The notes: generated from the sequence alone by a model not told the origin. DNA of 64,000 nucleotides from Perkinsus olseni (GCA_013115135.1 JABANP010000183.1:29265-93264); one strand, 5' to 3'; positions 30,592 to 42,111 are shown, counted from the stretch's first letter. Numbers and translations are program-made.

Positions 30592-30797
30592 TAGAGCCTA
30601 GCTCGCCGATTGAGAGACCCGTAGTCTCAGCATAGGTCACGCTTCATCCCTGTCGGACTCAACTCGCCGAATACCTGAATTCATTTGGTTATGATGGCAG
30701 CGGCGCTGCCGCAGCGCTGTAGTCAGCAGTAGTGGTAATTCTTGCAATGATTCTCGCGCTCATCACTATTGGATTATTACTCTACGATTATCATTAT

Positions 30798-31454
30798 TGG
30801 GTCTTTTACCATACGATTATTACTATACGATTATTACTTTATTGTGGTACTCGACTATGGCGAGCTGCGGATATCACCTGCTTGTAAGCATTCGTGAAAC
30901 ACTCCGCAGCATCGCGACACAAAGGACCGTGTATCTTCCCAGCCGTTTGCGACACGAAGCGACCAACCCAACCGGGCTCAGGTTCAATTCTGGCAGCCTC
31001 TGAGCTATAGGCGTACTTGAAAAATTTAAGGACGAAAAATGTTTACTAAGGGCGGTTGAGCAGTTTTCGGGGCGCAGGGGGTGATTAGAGGGCGCCGGTA
31101 GGCTTATACTCATTTAAAATTGGTACAGTACGTGCTAACCGCCGCGAAGAACTCATTGAAGATGTCGCGCGCTCCGAAATTACTGTTCACGCGTGCCGTT
31201 TCATGTCTGTCACGTTTCACAGCAGAGTCTGCTGAGAGAAGCGCTAAGCCTTTGGCGTTAAGCGTGTGCATGGTCTGCGTTTAAGAAGTATCAATATATC
31301 TTATACTTCTTATACAGCACCCCTTTCGCCAGGCTGATGTTAACCGGCGGTGCTGACTATCGCGTTACAATCAGTAAGCCCACGACGTACAATGTGGGCT
31401 GCCGTGTTGCTAAAAGATTGACCTGAAAATTTTCCACGTCACCTTTTCACTGAT
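30798..31454. other. spacer between tandem duplication and unit B
   Basis: Contains the GTCGCGCGC...GAAATTAC repeat at about 31160 and a block at 31310-31450 alignable to 17515-17640. No gene is seen. Confidence 0.5.
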
Positions 31455-31649
31455 AAAGTTCCAAGAAAGCGCCAAAGTTTTGACATACTAGGAAATTTTG
31501 GCGCCATGAGCGGTTGTGGGGAGCTCACGACGAATATGGAAAGGAAGAGAACGTTTTCCGGTTGACAGAAGCTCTTTGTCACTGAAGGGCGTGAGATCAC
31601 CGAGATCAGCAATACTGCTGATGGTCAACTTGCAAGTCACAAATGTCGG

Positions 31650-31669
31650 TTACAGCCTGTAACTTACAG
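31650..31669. repeat. 6-1-6-1-6 triplet palindrome
   Basis: TTACAG-C-CTGTAA-C-TTACAG. Unit A near 22662 has one TTACAG. Confidence 0.98.
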
Positions 31670-32362
31670 GTTATGCCCGATGCTGGGCGAAAGAAGACTA
31701 TTCTCCAGAGTTTGGCCTGTTTCCGCTACGGCATAGTCGGTCGCGTCACAATGCTGGCCAACTTGCACGCACGAGCTTGTGCAGTTCCTTCGCCCGCCAA
31801 CCACAGCGACTGAACGATTTCATCACATTTCTCGAGCCAGCCAGCAAGAGACAGTGATGGACGGTTAGCATACAGGACATAGAGTTTTCAATTTGGCAAT
31901 CACACCATTGACTGCCCTAAAAAATGGCGTTCAGAAAGATCACCCGGAGGCAGCGATGGTGGCAGCAGGCGTGACGTCGTGCGGCGATGCTAGGCTAGCA
32001 TCACTAGCGAATGGCACAACTCCGGCCGAAACTTCAGCGTCCCAGATCATGCGTTACTGCAGGAAATAGAGCCTAGAACGGCCGCCTCCGTTTCCCGCAG
32101 TCAGCCGTTGACACTCCGTCAACTACAGTTGGGAGTGGTATATGCTTCATGCGTTATGTTAAGTTCGAGTGTGAGATATTCGGAATGTGGGTATCGCGTT
32201 CAGTTCATCATCGGCGTGTGTTGCAAGTGAATCACAACTGTAACGGTATCATTATGATATTTTGCGGTGCAAACTCGATTCACCATCAACGTCAATGATC
32301 AATTGAAGTTGATGGTGTATCAGGACGCTCCGTGATACTATGTCACCGTACAATTTGTACGC

Positions 32363-32382
32363 CCTGCCAGGCAGGGCCTGCC
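32363..32382. repeat. 6-1-6-1-6 triplet palindrome
   Basis: CCTGCC-A-GGCAGG-G-CCTGCC. Unit A near 23386 has one CCTGCC. Confidence 0.98.
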
Positions 32383-32459
32383 TAGATCGCAGCAACGCTG
32401 CGTTCGTCACGATGCTGATGGGAGGCCCCTATCATGATCAGCTGTTGGTGTTGTCCCAG

Positions 32460-33561
32460 ATGGTCATCAGCCCGCGCTTCGTCGCTGCTATCCTCTTCGT
32501 GTTGGTCCCCCGTAATGATGGGACGATGGTGTCCTTCAGTAGTCAAGAGTGGGTACTACCGGTCGATGATATCTGCAATATGTTCTCCCGGGGTGTCAAC
32601 AAGTTCTACCTAGAGGGCGCCACATTACTGTTCAATGGGTCTATCTACTCGGAGGTGAAAGATGTCACGAAGGTCAATGAAATCGCTGATTGTGCCAGAA
32701 AGTACGGTACGAGCATGTCTCTATTACTGTGGACAGACGACTACCCCTTCGATGAATGCTCTCCTGGTAAATTAAACTTCACCGCCTTCGAACGTGAGCT
32801 TCAGTCTTATGTCACCCAGTATAACGTGGACGAGGTGACTTTTTGGATTTGGGCTGGGAAATGTGAACAATTCTCGTGGAAGATTTCGTGGAAAGTCAGT
32901 AGGATTATCCGTCGTTCGTTGAAGACCAGGTCCGGAAAACCAGTCGGAGCGTCACTTGGGTGAGTGCGGGCTTCTCTCAGAAACCCTCATTTCCAGGCCC
33001 GGCAGCCGACTGAAGCCTCGCGTGTTTTCAGTTTCTCGGCGGAGCCTTTAGATTCGCCGTTGTGGAAGTACATAGAGAAAGCGAGCGTTGGGAGATACTT
33101 CGACACCATCTCGGTCCAGTTCGGGTATCCTGGTCTCTTCGACAGACGCACCATTGATGTTGCCTTCGCACGCGACGTCGTTCATCGTCTCCTTAACTAC
33201 GGAGTGCCGGCGAAACAAATAGAGCTTTCAGTAAGTTACGGAACTCTCCTCGTGGCGTTATAGCCGGCATGGCTCGCCCGTAGTGAGGTACGCATTTGCC
33301 CGTCAGGTAGACACCGATGGGTTTCAAGAGTCGACCTTACAGCCTATGGCCTACTCCGCACTGATTGAGGAGGGCGCACCTCGATTCTCGAATGGCTTCT
33401 TTGAGGACTATATATACCAGTCTCAAAAACAAGTTTATGAAAAGACTAACATCATTAAAGAAAAAGGCCTCCGTGGATTCTCGCTACGTTCCATTATTTG
33501 GGACACGCCCGTCGACAGCTGCTCTTCTTTGCTTTATGCTGCTTTATACTATAGAGGATAG
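32460..33561 (+). CDS. secreted GH18-like protein, copy 3
   Basis: Exons 32460-32959, 33032-33230 and 33307-33561 encode 317 aa, with phases as in copies 1 and 2. Signal peptide MVISPRFVAAILFVLVPRND. Differences from copy 2 are a handful of residues (for example KISWKVSR for KTSWKVSR, YIEKASVG for YIRRASVG). An earlier in-frame ATG at 32340 would add 40 residues, but the CCCAG just before 32460 and copy comparison favour the later start. All introns are open and intact, so this copy and copy 2 are both likely expressed. Confidence 0.78.
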
Positions 33562-34114
33562 AGTCTTTAGTATAGAGTTCAAACTACTAGCTAGATTCTT
33601 TGAGATTCTGGCTAGAAACCGCCGGCTCTCCAGAGAATAATTTTTAGTGAAGACTAATTTTTGTTGGATTTTTGACTCCCCTTCTCAAGCCCTACGGGCC
33701 ATCAGTTTCCCTCTCGCAACGGTGCTTAGTCTGCCGGTGTGAGTGGACCGGTTGAAGGAAGCTCGTTTTCAGCACATACGTTACGGGATAGAGAATCTGT
33801 GTCGAACTTGATGGTTGTTGCTGTTGTTGTAGCTGCTTATGAGTATTATCCTTTTAGTTGGATCGCTTGAGCGCATTCTTTGCGGCCGGGGAAGATGGCC
33901 GATGATGGTATGTCCTTTTTTCAGCACTCACTGTGCATCGAACTTCGCTGGGGCCGAGCATGGCCGTTTGACTAGTCATTCGGTAAATGGGCCGTAGAAG
34001 ACCCGCTGTAGGTCGAATTATAGTGGTAAATTTCAGTGTACTTTTACTACTCCTCTCACTTCTCTCTTCATACCATTGATGCCATGAGTTCAGTTTCGCG
34101 TGGCGTAGCCTCAT

Positions 34115-34134
34115 CGCTACTGTAGCGACGCTAC
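34115..34134. repeat. 6-1-6-1-6 triplet palindrome
   Basis: CGCTAC-T-GTAGCG-A-CGCTAC. Unit A near 25163 has one CGCTAC. Confidence 0.98.
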
Positions 34135-34380
34135 ACCACTCCCTGCTGAGGTGAATTCCGGAGGGTTTTCGAAGGGGGTTTAATCGGAGGTGAAACCAAG
34201 GCGGCCGGGCGTTCTACATGAAACGCTTGCGGAACCCATTCTAAGAATGGCATTCTTAGAATGCGCTCCGAGAATGCGATCCGTTGAGCACGTCTCGGAA
34301 TCGATTCCGGAAAACATTCCGAAATATTCGAGAATGGAATCTTCTGAACATGATTTGAGAATGAGTCCTAAGAATCGGCT

Positions 34381-34770
34381 CAAGGCATGCTCCACCGCAG
34401 CACATCAGTCAGCTGGGAGTGTTGGGTGGGACTGTGGTGTAAATAAGCCCGAGACCCGAAGACCGGTAGACATCGCCAGAATATCCAACACGCCTCGGGC
34501 CAGTGGCCAACACAACACCGCAGTCACATTGCCTTGCACGCAAGCACACAGGCAATGTCTCCCAGAAAACTAACCAAGGGTAAACGAAAAATTTCCTCGG
34601 AAACCGGCCCGAAAGACCTTCTCGCGCCGGGTACCGCTCCCTACAACCTCAAACGCAATATACCATTGCTACCATTACGGTCGACTACTGGGGCGCGCGA
34701 GCAGCCCGCGCACGAACAATGCTTGCTACGTTCGCTTGAACTTAATCCAGGCAAAGCCCGGACCTTCACT
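34381..34770 (+). other. 390-bp segment present only in unit B
   Basis: Breaks the alignment of units A and B (between the AAGAATCG and TTTACTTTCTGGAA phrases). It contains an ATG-led frame from 34555 (MSPRKLTKGKRKISSETG and on) open to 34950. No terminal repeats are visible, so it may be an insertion here or a deletion from unit A. Confidence 0.5.
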
Positions 34771-34957
34771 CTAAGTTTACTTTCTGGAATGGCCCGCCGA
34801 CCAGTGCGTCGGGTTTCCCATCCCAGGAGAGACCGGTTAAGTGATCACCCAGCTTCTATAGAAGAAGGCTTTTTCAAGAAACATGTGTCTCCAACTTCCA
34901 TAGAAGAAGGATTCTTCAAGAAGAATCCACGTTTCCATGAGCGTGGCTGAGTCAGGA

Positions 34958-35168
34958 CATGCTGTAGACTTCGAGTCGTTTTCCCGTCGATTGCGCGGCC
35001 ACGCGCGTAACGCCGCGCGAGTAGCATTTCCTGCCCGCCTTCGATATTCCGCTTGCTTGGACGTGCTCTACGCTGAGCACGCGTTACATTGGTCTGCACA
35101 AGCCGAACCCGCGGATCGATTGTGGGGCCGTTCCAGAATCGCGACGCCGCGTCGCGATTTGCAGACAT
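34958..35168 (-). repeat. dispersed repeat, inverted copy at 48183-48384
   Basis: The reverse strand reads with protein-level similarity to 48183-48384 plus (shared SKRNIE, RRYxR, IDGK/IGGK phrases), so this was once coding. The family is unrecognised, possibly a retroelement piece. Confidence 0.7.
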
Positions 35169-35940
35169 GTAAGTTAAACCTCTCCGCGGTGTCTCATGGC
35201 TCAAAGTCGAGTCTTCCAAGTGCTAACTCAAGGGCGTCATTGACTACGAAGTTAACCATTAGGAAATGAGAGTGATGATAACTACGAATGGGATATCGTC
35301 AAATAAGTGCTGTTGGCCTTCATTCCCCTTGCCCCTCTGACTTCCCTTTGACTGAACACTAGACGCAGTTGACATAGTGTAACTATCACAGTTAGCAGCA
35401 ACAGAGAGAGATAGATAGAAATAACATCAGGAATGCCGTCGGCTGCAAGCTGCAGCCCTCAGCTATAGTCGATCAAGCAGCGCAAGATACGGCGAATGAG
35501 TGGTCATGGAGACTACAGCGAGGTATCGCTTGCGTAAGTCACACTCATAGTGATCGGGGACTCCCCGGCGGGGAGTGATTCCGCGGCCGCGGAACGCGTG
35601 TGCTTAGCTTAATACGCTTTGCTCATGCTCTCCAGCGGAGCGGTCGGCAGCGTTTTCATGAAAAGTAGATTAGATTTCAATAAGGAGCCCTTCCCAGATT
35701 GTGGTGCGCAGCAGCGCTACGGCAGCACCAATCGCATCCCACTGCGGCCGACCGAAACCCTGAAGTAGCGGGTGAGGCGTTTGGTTTGAGCGAATTGGTT
35801 AGGCACTGGCAAGTATTCAACATTCAGTTATACATATTTCGTCAGACTATCGTCCACTGTATGACAAACCCGGTATAAGGCGGTTTGAGTTATCCCGAGA
35901 TCATATTGGCAGCTATCCTCCAATCAATCCTATTATAGCA
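35169..35940. other. no gene seen
   Basis: A partial copy of the 19255-19479 repeat lies near 35262-35310. Otherwise only promoter space of the next gene. Confidence 0.4.
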
Positions 35941-37252
35941 ATGAACGTCATCGGGCGGAGCCCATTACTCATGCTTTTCGCCTTTCTACTTTCACTCGAG
36001 GCCGTGAGTAGTAGTGGTGGAGACCAGGAGAATGTAAGTAGCCTTTTTCTTGGGCATGTCAATTGAGTTCGACGATCGTTTACTCATCCAAGTCTGCTTT
36101 CAGGCGAGAGAGCACGTTGACTTCGGGGACATGGATCCTTCTACGGCCTATGTAACTTGCTGAGTCAAGCTTCCCGCTATTTGTATACCCCGGTAACCAG
36201 ACCGTCGAATCTTGTACTGTATTGCAGATTGACATCAAGCATGAACAAGATGAGAAGGAGGGCAGTCTCTGTTATCTGGAATGGGTTTACACGGATTATG
36301 AAAATTCAAGACACAGCCGGCTGGAACTCTGGATTCATCTGGACACAGAAGAGAAGGCGTTTACTCACATTAAGGCAGACTCGACGGAAGCGCTCTACGA
36401 GCGTTATTTGAGAATCAAGTAAGATGCCTCACAGTGTCATTGTGGGGTTGAACCTCTTCGAGATGAGTTCAAATTTCTCCTCTCCGAGGGGGCCTTATCG
36501 TCATCTGTCTCGAATACTGCATTCGAGACAGATGACGATAAGGAATTGTAAGGACATTATACTATACATTAGAATATACGTTGACGATAAGGAATTCTCG
36601 CGAAACTGTATTCGGAATACAGTGTATTCTTACTTCCAGTGAGGATACTTTCGAAGCGCAGAGTACTTTTGGGAGTGATTTTTCCCCTCAGAGACAACAA
36701 AGACGAGCTGTCCGTGAGTCACGGACCGTGACGGCTCGCGGATGCAGTCATGGGCTGGCTAATCGAAAGTACAAGAAAATCGCTGTGGGACCGAGAGGAG
36801 CTGATGACAGACTCCAAGCTGAGGAGACGCTCTTGGAGGGAGGCCCATTCTCACCTTTGGGTCATCTACAGGAAGGCGATATAGATCGTCTCATGAAGAC
36901 TATCGACTGGGACTGGGACAGTGACACATACAAATGCGAGAAAATATGCCACTTCCTAGCCTTTAACGCTCCTGAGGGTTACGGCAAGAAAAACCTCGAT
37001 TGGCTGTTCGATGCCGTCAATGAGAAGACCGATCGGGCGGAGAAGACAATTGTCATTGCTAATTCTCTAATTGGCGAGAAGAAGCTGTCGAATAGCCGCG
37101 TTGGAGCGGTCGGCGTAGAGGAGACATCGGAGGTGCAAGCGGGAAGCCTTGAGTGCCAAGAAAACCGTCAAAGGGACAAGTTACTGCTGTTGGTGCGAAG
37201 AAACCGTCGAAGGGCCTTCTCCACAGTATCGGGAAATCTTTCAGAAAGCTAA
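35941..37252 (+). CDS. secreted 'LDTE' family protein, gene 1
   Basis: Four exons with consistent phases (35941-36033, 36104-36151, 36228-36418, 36640-37252) give 314 aa. Exon 1 encodes a signal peptide (MNVIGRSPLLMLFAFLLSLE). Exon 3 carries the family core SLCYLEWxYxD...LWIHLDTEEKAF. Exon 4 has PFSPLGHL, IDWDWD, CEKICHFLAFNAPEGY and a helix ending LDWLFDAVNEK. The family is shared with 45002-45891 and 47033-47987 and is not recognised; two domains joined by a hinge are likely. This copy has longer, basic insertions before PFSPLGHL and at the C-terminus. The intron before exon 4 contains a perfect 23-bp palindrome and a 7-1-7-1-7 triplet. Confidence 0.75.
36493..36543. repeat. perfect 23-bp palindrome in an intron
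   Basis: Arms 36493-36515 and 36521-36543 are exact reverse complements around a 5-base loop. The arm end GACGATAAGGAATT is repeated directly at about 36584-36597. Confidence 0.97.
36607..36629. repeat. 7-1-7-1-7 triplet palindrome
   Basis: TGTATTC, G, GAATACA, G, TGTATTC: the same plan as the 20-bp structures with a 7-mer. It lies just before the exon 4 acceptor. Confidence 0.95.
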
Positions 37253-38775
37253 CAAAGAGGGGACAAAAGAAGTGATTCTCTCGCTCCGCCAGTCTGTGCT
37301 GATGTGAGTTGTATGTTCATCAAGATTCATGATTGAGATGTCTTTAATAGCAACCGACAGTTGCGTAACTAGTGTCACTGGTGTAGTGATTAGATGAGTG
37401 CAAGGAGCCTGACAGTGTCAATATCAGCAGAGTTTCAAGGGATTCGACCGCAAGCCCCGAGGTTCTGACAGTTAAAGCGTGAGGGCCGTTTGGCGTTGCA
37501 TATATGAAGCAAACCGTTTCCTGCCGAGCTTTTCCTATCGTGAGCATTTTTCAGTCAATGCGGCTCTTTGGATCCCTTTGCTCCTACCGGAGAGGCGCCT
37601 TGAGCTGCCTAAGAGACGACCGTCAGGCGTATTTGCTCAACTGAGCCATCCTATCACGAGTTGTTCATATCGTGGGAGGAGCCTTGCTGGCTTGATGATG
37701 GTACCACTCGTTCTGTCACAATTTTGATAGCAGTTATAACCTGCGAATAACTGTTTCCATGACACTGTCACGATGGCAATGATCGACCACGGCTTCTCGA
37801 CGAAAGTGAAACTCGATAAGTAGAGGAACAGTAGAGGAGAGTCTCTTCTACTGTGCACCGAGCTCCTTAGGAGGCTAACCAATTGAGCTATATTTTTTCT
37901 GCTCATCCATTTTATGGCACTCGAGTCAACCAGCGTCCGGGACGCTGGTAGAGCTTCGGTCGGGACGCAGCTTCCCGACCTCAACACCAGCCTCTCCAAT
38001 CAGGAGATCACGTCCGAGGCACTCCCTCGTGATTCACGCGACGTTCAACCGCCCACGATGGAGACAGATGACATGTCCCCGTCGTTCCTTCGACGCTAGT
38101 CAGTTAGACCTACCGGGTCAGTGACTTGGTGGCCATTCAACGAATCGTCTGCGTGAGTCGGCTGGCGCCCGAAAGCGGTTCAGTTAGACGAACATCTGCT
38201 GCCCGTCGTCCTCTGATTCCCTCTCAAAAACCGGAGATCCTCGTGAGGTAACTTATGGTTGCCGTACGGCGACTAGCCGCGAGTCAATACTGGTGACATA
38301 TTCAGGCGATACAGGGCCCGAATTTCAGGCGTGGTGCGCATTCGCGCTATCCTCACTGGCAGTTACTGCCATCACGAGGCTTGCAGCTGATCTAAGCAGG
38401 CATTCGCATCAAGCTCTGTCTCGGAGACCGGAGTCGCCGTGGCAGGGGACCGTCACAGGACGCGTCACACACGCACGCACGCGGTCTCATTCCGGTCACC
38501 GCTTATCGTGTCCGATAGGGGACGAGGCACATCTGCAGATGCTATATTCTGAATATAATATTCATTCCAAGGCTCAAGCGGAAGACAATTTGCTCTGAGA
38601 GCGAAAAATCTTAGGCCGTAGAGTGTTTACGCGTGCTTTGCGCGAATTATGTAAGTCTTTGTGTACCATATCCAGGAGACTTCTCGAGGCAGTCCCTTCA
38701 AGGGAGGGTAAAGGCAAACCGTGACAAGCTTGGTACCTTAACCCTCGTCTCAATCAGTCACAGTTGTTATCCCAC
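37253..38775. other. intergenic, no firm gene
   Basis: Short frames exist on both strands (for example 37637-37999 minus, 38293-38598 plus) without starts or splice sites that support them. A tRNA A-box-like half (TATAGCTCAATTGGTTAG, minus strand, about 37872-37892) lacks a B-box. Confidence 0.45.
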
Positions 38776-39897
38776 ATGGTCAGCAGCCCTCATTCAATTG
38801 TTGCCATCTTATTCGCCTTTATGCTATGTAGTGGTGGCGTGGATGTGTCCTTGAGTAGTCAAGAGTGGTTACTACCGACAAATGATATCTGCGGAGTGTT
38901 CTCCCTGGGCGTCAGTAAATTCCTTCTAGAGGGCACCACAGTGGTCAACGATGGCTCGGTATTCTCTGAGGTTCTCAATGTCACGAAGGTCAATGAAATC
39001 GCTGATTGCGCCAAGAAGTACGGGACGAGCATGTCCCTTCTACTGTGGACAGATGACTATCCCTTCGATAAATGCTCCCGCAGTACATTCAATTTCACCA
39101 CTCTCAAGCATCAGCTTCAGTCTTACGTCACTCAGTATGACGTGGACGAAGTGACATTTTGGATTTGGGTCGGAAATTGTCAGCAATTCTCCTGGCAAAT
39201 CGCGAGGAAGATCGGCTGGATCATTCGCACTAAGCTGAGGACTAGGCTCGGAAAGCCCCTGAGGGCATCGCTTGGGTGAGTATGAGCTTTTCTCTCATGT
39301 TGCGAAAGCCGGCTAATCGTTGGCAGGCTTCTGATGTAACGACATATGGTGTGTTCTCAGTTTCGCGGCAGAGCCCTTCGACTCACCTCTGTGGCAGTAT
39401 ATACGACCAGCCAGGCTTGGCCGCTACTACAATACCATCTCAGTCCACTTCGGGAGTCCAGGCGTGGTCGACTCTCGCGCCGTTGATGATAGGTTCGCGC
39501 GTGCGGTAGTTGAACGTCTCGTTACCCTGGGAATATCGCCACGACGAATTGAGCTGTCGGTAAGTTACGGCACGCACTACGTGGCTTGCCAGTCCGCAAG
39601 GCTGGCCGGTAAGGAAGTACGCTTCCCACTGTTTTGTGCGATTTCAGGTTGAAGCGCAAGGGTATCAAAAACTGACCTTACAACCTTCGACTTACTCTGA
39701 ACTGAGCAAGAAGGGTGCGCCTCCATTCTCGAATGGCTACTTTGAGGACTACATATACCAGTCGCAGCAACAAGTTGTTGAGAAGACCCACCTTAATTGA
39801 AGAGAGAGGCCTGCGTGGATTCTCTTTGCAAACCATTGACTTTGACCTGCCCGTCAAGAATCGTTCGTCTCTACTTCACGCGGCACTATACTATTGA
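38776..39897 (+). pseudogene. GH18-like copy 4, frameshifted
   Basis: Exons 38776-39275, 39361-39559 and 39648-39897 follow the plan and phases of copies 1-3. Signal peptide MVSSPHSIVAILFAFMLCSG; strand 4 YDVDEVTFWIWVG. It is the most diverged copy. In exon 3, after QQQVVEKTHL, an extra base near 39793-39798 shifts the frame and gives a stop within three codons; the +1 frame continues with ERGLRGFSLQTIDFD to LLHAALYY. It encodes a truncated protein unless this is a sequence error. Confidence 0.72.
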
Positions 39898-40231
39898 CGA
39901 GACTTTTCAAGCTTCTAACCGTATTAGCTAACGACTCCAGTGAAGAGTCTTTAGTGCAAATTATTTGTGCTAAAATTTTTGTCTGGCCGTCAGCAACTTT
40001 ATAATACATCAAGATCTCTCGATGAGACTCTCAATGAGAGTATATGAGATATCTGTCGGTGCTAGCTGGCTGCACTTCGATGAGTGAAGCCTTACTCTGA
40101 GCGCATGCCTTCCGTGTCATGGCTGCTGATAGCGTTGCTGCGAGGATGCCTTGGCGTCTCGGCTTAGCATTCTGATCTCGTTTGATGGCTTCGGGCGAGG
40201 CCCTCGCCTGTCCCCACGACTCGTAGAGCTT
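39898..40231. other. 3' flank of copy 4; no gene
   Basis: Nothing recognisable. Confidence 0.4.
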
Positions 40232-40333
40232 GAATGCTCCTAGTGACACTAGGATACACTAGGCTAGTGTATAATACACTAGTATTTGGTAACACCAAAT
40301 AATTTGGTATTACCAAATACACTAGGAGCATTC
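40232..40333. repeat. nested palindromes
   Basis: Outer arms GAATGCTCCTAGTG (40232-40245) and their reverse complement (40320-40333) enclose two alternating repeats: TACACTAG/CTAGTGTA and ATTTGGT/ACCAAAT, each appearing in both orientations more than once. Confidence 0.9.
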
Positions 40334-40734
40334 CAACATTACCAAATTGTCTATTGATGTCTATTGATTGTCTATTGAATTGTCATTGTGTCACAATCTT
40401 TTCTGGAATAGTCGCTTTGAGGGGGCGCTTGTGCATCCCGGTGATGGCCGATGTTAGTCTGTCTCCTTCAGCACTCAATATCCATCCGTAGTCTCCTCGG
40501 GCCGAGCGGTGGCCGTCTTCTAGTCAACTCATATGGGTCACGATGAACCCGATTATATTGGTTTACCGCACTCCTAGATTCCCACTCATCAAGCACGCCC
40601 TTTCTCGAGTTCAATGTCAATGAGTTCAGTCCCGGGCGCCACCCTGCGAGCTCGAATCGGCCCTCCGCTCCCTGGATGTGAAGATAGGATACGAATCGTA
40701 TGATACGAGAGACTGATGAGACGAGCTTCGAGAA

Positions 40735-40798
40735 TATGGCGAAGCGGTAGAATCTCCGGACAACGTCCGTAAGATCCCGGTCTGATTCCTGGTTAGTA
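40735..40798 (+). pseudogene. tRNA-like sequence
   Basis: An A-box-like GGCGAAGCGGTAGA and a B-box-like CGGTCTGATTCCTGG are about 45 bp apart. No acceptor stem; the anticodon position is a tight hairpin (CGGAC AAC GTCCG). Confidence 0.35.
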
Positions 40799-40950
40799 GT
40801 TACCAATTTGTGGAGTACCCAAGACGCGTCAACTGCTACCGGTACAGCGCCACGCTCCTGGTTTTTGGACCGTTATCATAACGGTCATGGAAGGCCTGAG
40901 CCTCCCACGTCATAATATCATCACATTATATATCACATCATCATAATGTC

Positions 40951-41650
40951 ATGTCATATGTCTGCAATCATAACGGCGTTCTGATTGGCTATGGAAGTGG
41001 TCCTCATCGGAAGTTGGCCTCATGGACCATGAGTCATGGTGTTAGCCATGCTACCGTTGCCCGTTTGTGGGACGAAGACCTGTTGGATGCCCTCATTGCC
41101 GGGCGAGTACTGTTCGTTTCCGGTCTGCTGTCTGGTCCAAAAAGGTTTGGAGAGGATGATCTCTATCTGCCGGCCCCATCGGCTGTGCTTATATGGGTCC
41201 AGGGTGCAGGGGTGGCTGCACATTTGGTAACTTATCATACTCGTGGGCTTCGACCTTACAGCCCCATCGGCAACTCTGCCGATATATTTGTATGCTGTCC
41301 TCGACATGCCGAGGAAGGCCTTCCCAGGTTGACGCGGCAGGCCGCGGCTAGGCCTTTTTCGAGGCCAGGCCTGATCCTTTCGTGGTTCATGATGATGAGT
41401 GGGTTGTTACTTCGTCGGAAGAGGTAGCCAAGGCTCATCGTTCAGAGCAAGTTCGCGGGCACCTTTAAACCTACCGCTTATACCTTTGGTGGCGTTACGA
41501 ATCGTAACTTACGATCGACTCTCTCAATGAGTTCTACCGTAGACTCTCTGAGTCTGCAGAGGACGCCACTAAGGCCTTGTCGTCTATTGGTCAGCACTAT
41601 CGTATGAAGACTGCTGATGGACTTAGGCCTTTGCGTGACGGGCGCTGACG
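40951..41650 (+). pseudogene. decayed ORF of a possible mobile element
   Basis: An ATG-led frame runs 40951-41427 (158 aa) with no family match. In another frame 41375-41455 reads DDEWVVTSSEEVAKAHRSEQ, and 41505-41647 reads IDSLNEFYRRLSESAEDATK to a stop after LRPLRDGR. These are coherent coding pieces broken by frame changes, as expected for an old element protein. Confidence 0.35.
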
Positions 41651-42111
41651 GTGGTGCTGCGCCGCTTTCAGTTTTTTTTAAATTTTTTGTTATCTGCCTC
41701 AGGAGAATAACAATGAATTCACAGGCAGACTGCCTGTATTGTTCTTTTTGAAGGATGGTTCAAGCTTGGCGGGGTGGTATGTCAGCGGAAGTCATGGAAT
41801 GATGCTTCGCTCCGCCTTCCGTGGTGCATAATTCTATTGCAAGCTTGTGCCTTCATTATTGTGATCATTCCGGCAGATCTTTCGGCTAAGCTGTGTCTAG
41901 TATGGTATAATATTCATTAGGCTATTGATTAGTAGATTCTTAAGATGGATTCCCATTAAGTCCCTTTGTTCGTACTGTTACTGATTAAGGCCTTATCTGG
42001 TGGTATATGGGAGTGGTTGAGTTATTCAGTTGGCGCGTTGGTTCACATACCTTATTCCTTACTATAAGGCTTATTCAGATTTTTGTGGTTGATTACACGA
42101 GTACCGACGAC
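41651..42111. other. no gene seen
   Basis: Nothing recognisable beyond low-complexity runs. Confidence 0.4.

Larger units (their letters stand above)
28925..30797. repeat. 1.87-kb tandem duplication, second unit
   Basis: Near-identical to 27046-28924. It carries triplet palindromes at 29373 and 29750 that unit 1 lacks, and lacks those at 27779 and (with an extra five bases) near 27388. Confidence 0.95.
31455..34950. repeat. segmental duplication, unit B
   Basis: Copy of 22480-25600 with GH18-like copy 3. It differs by an insert of about 390 bp (34381-34770) and by 14-bp triplet palindromes at 31650, 32363 and 34115. Confidence 0.9.

Noticed and set aside
37866..37895. tRNA A-box-like TATAGCTCAATTGGTTAG
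   Set aside because: No B-box or acceptor stem follows within tRNA distance, so not called as a tRNA.
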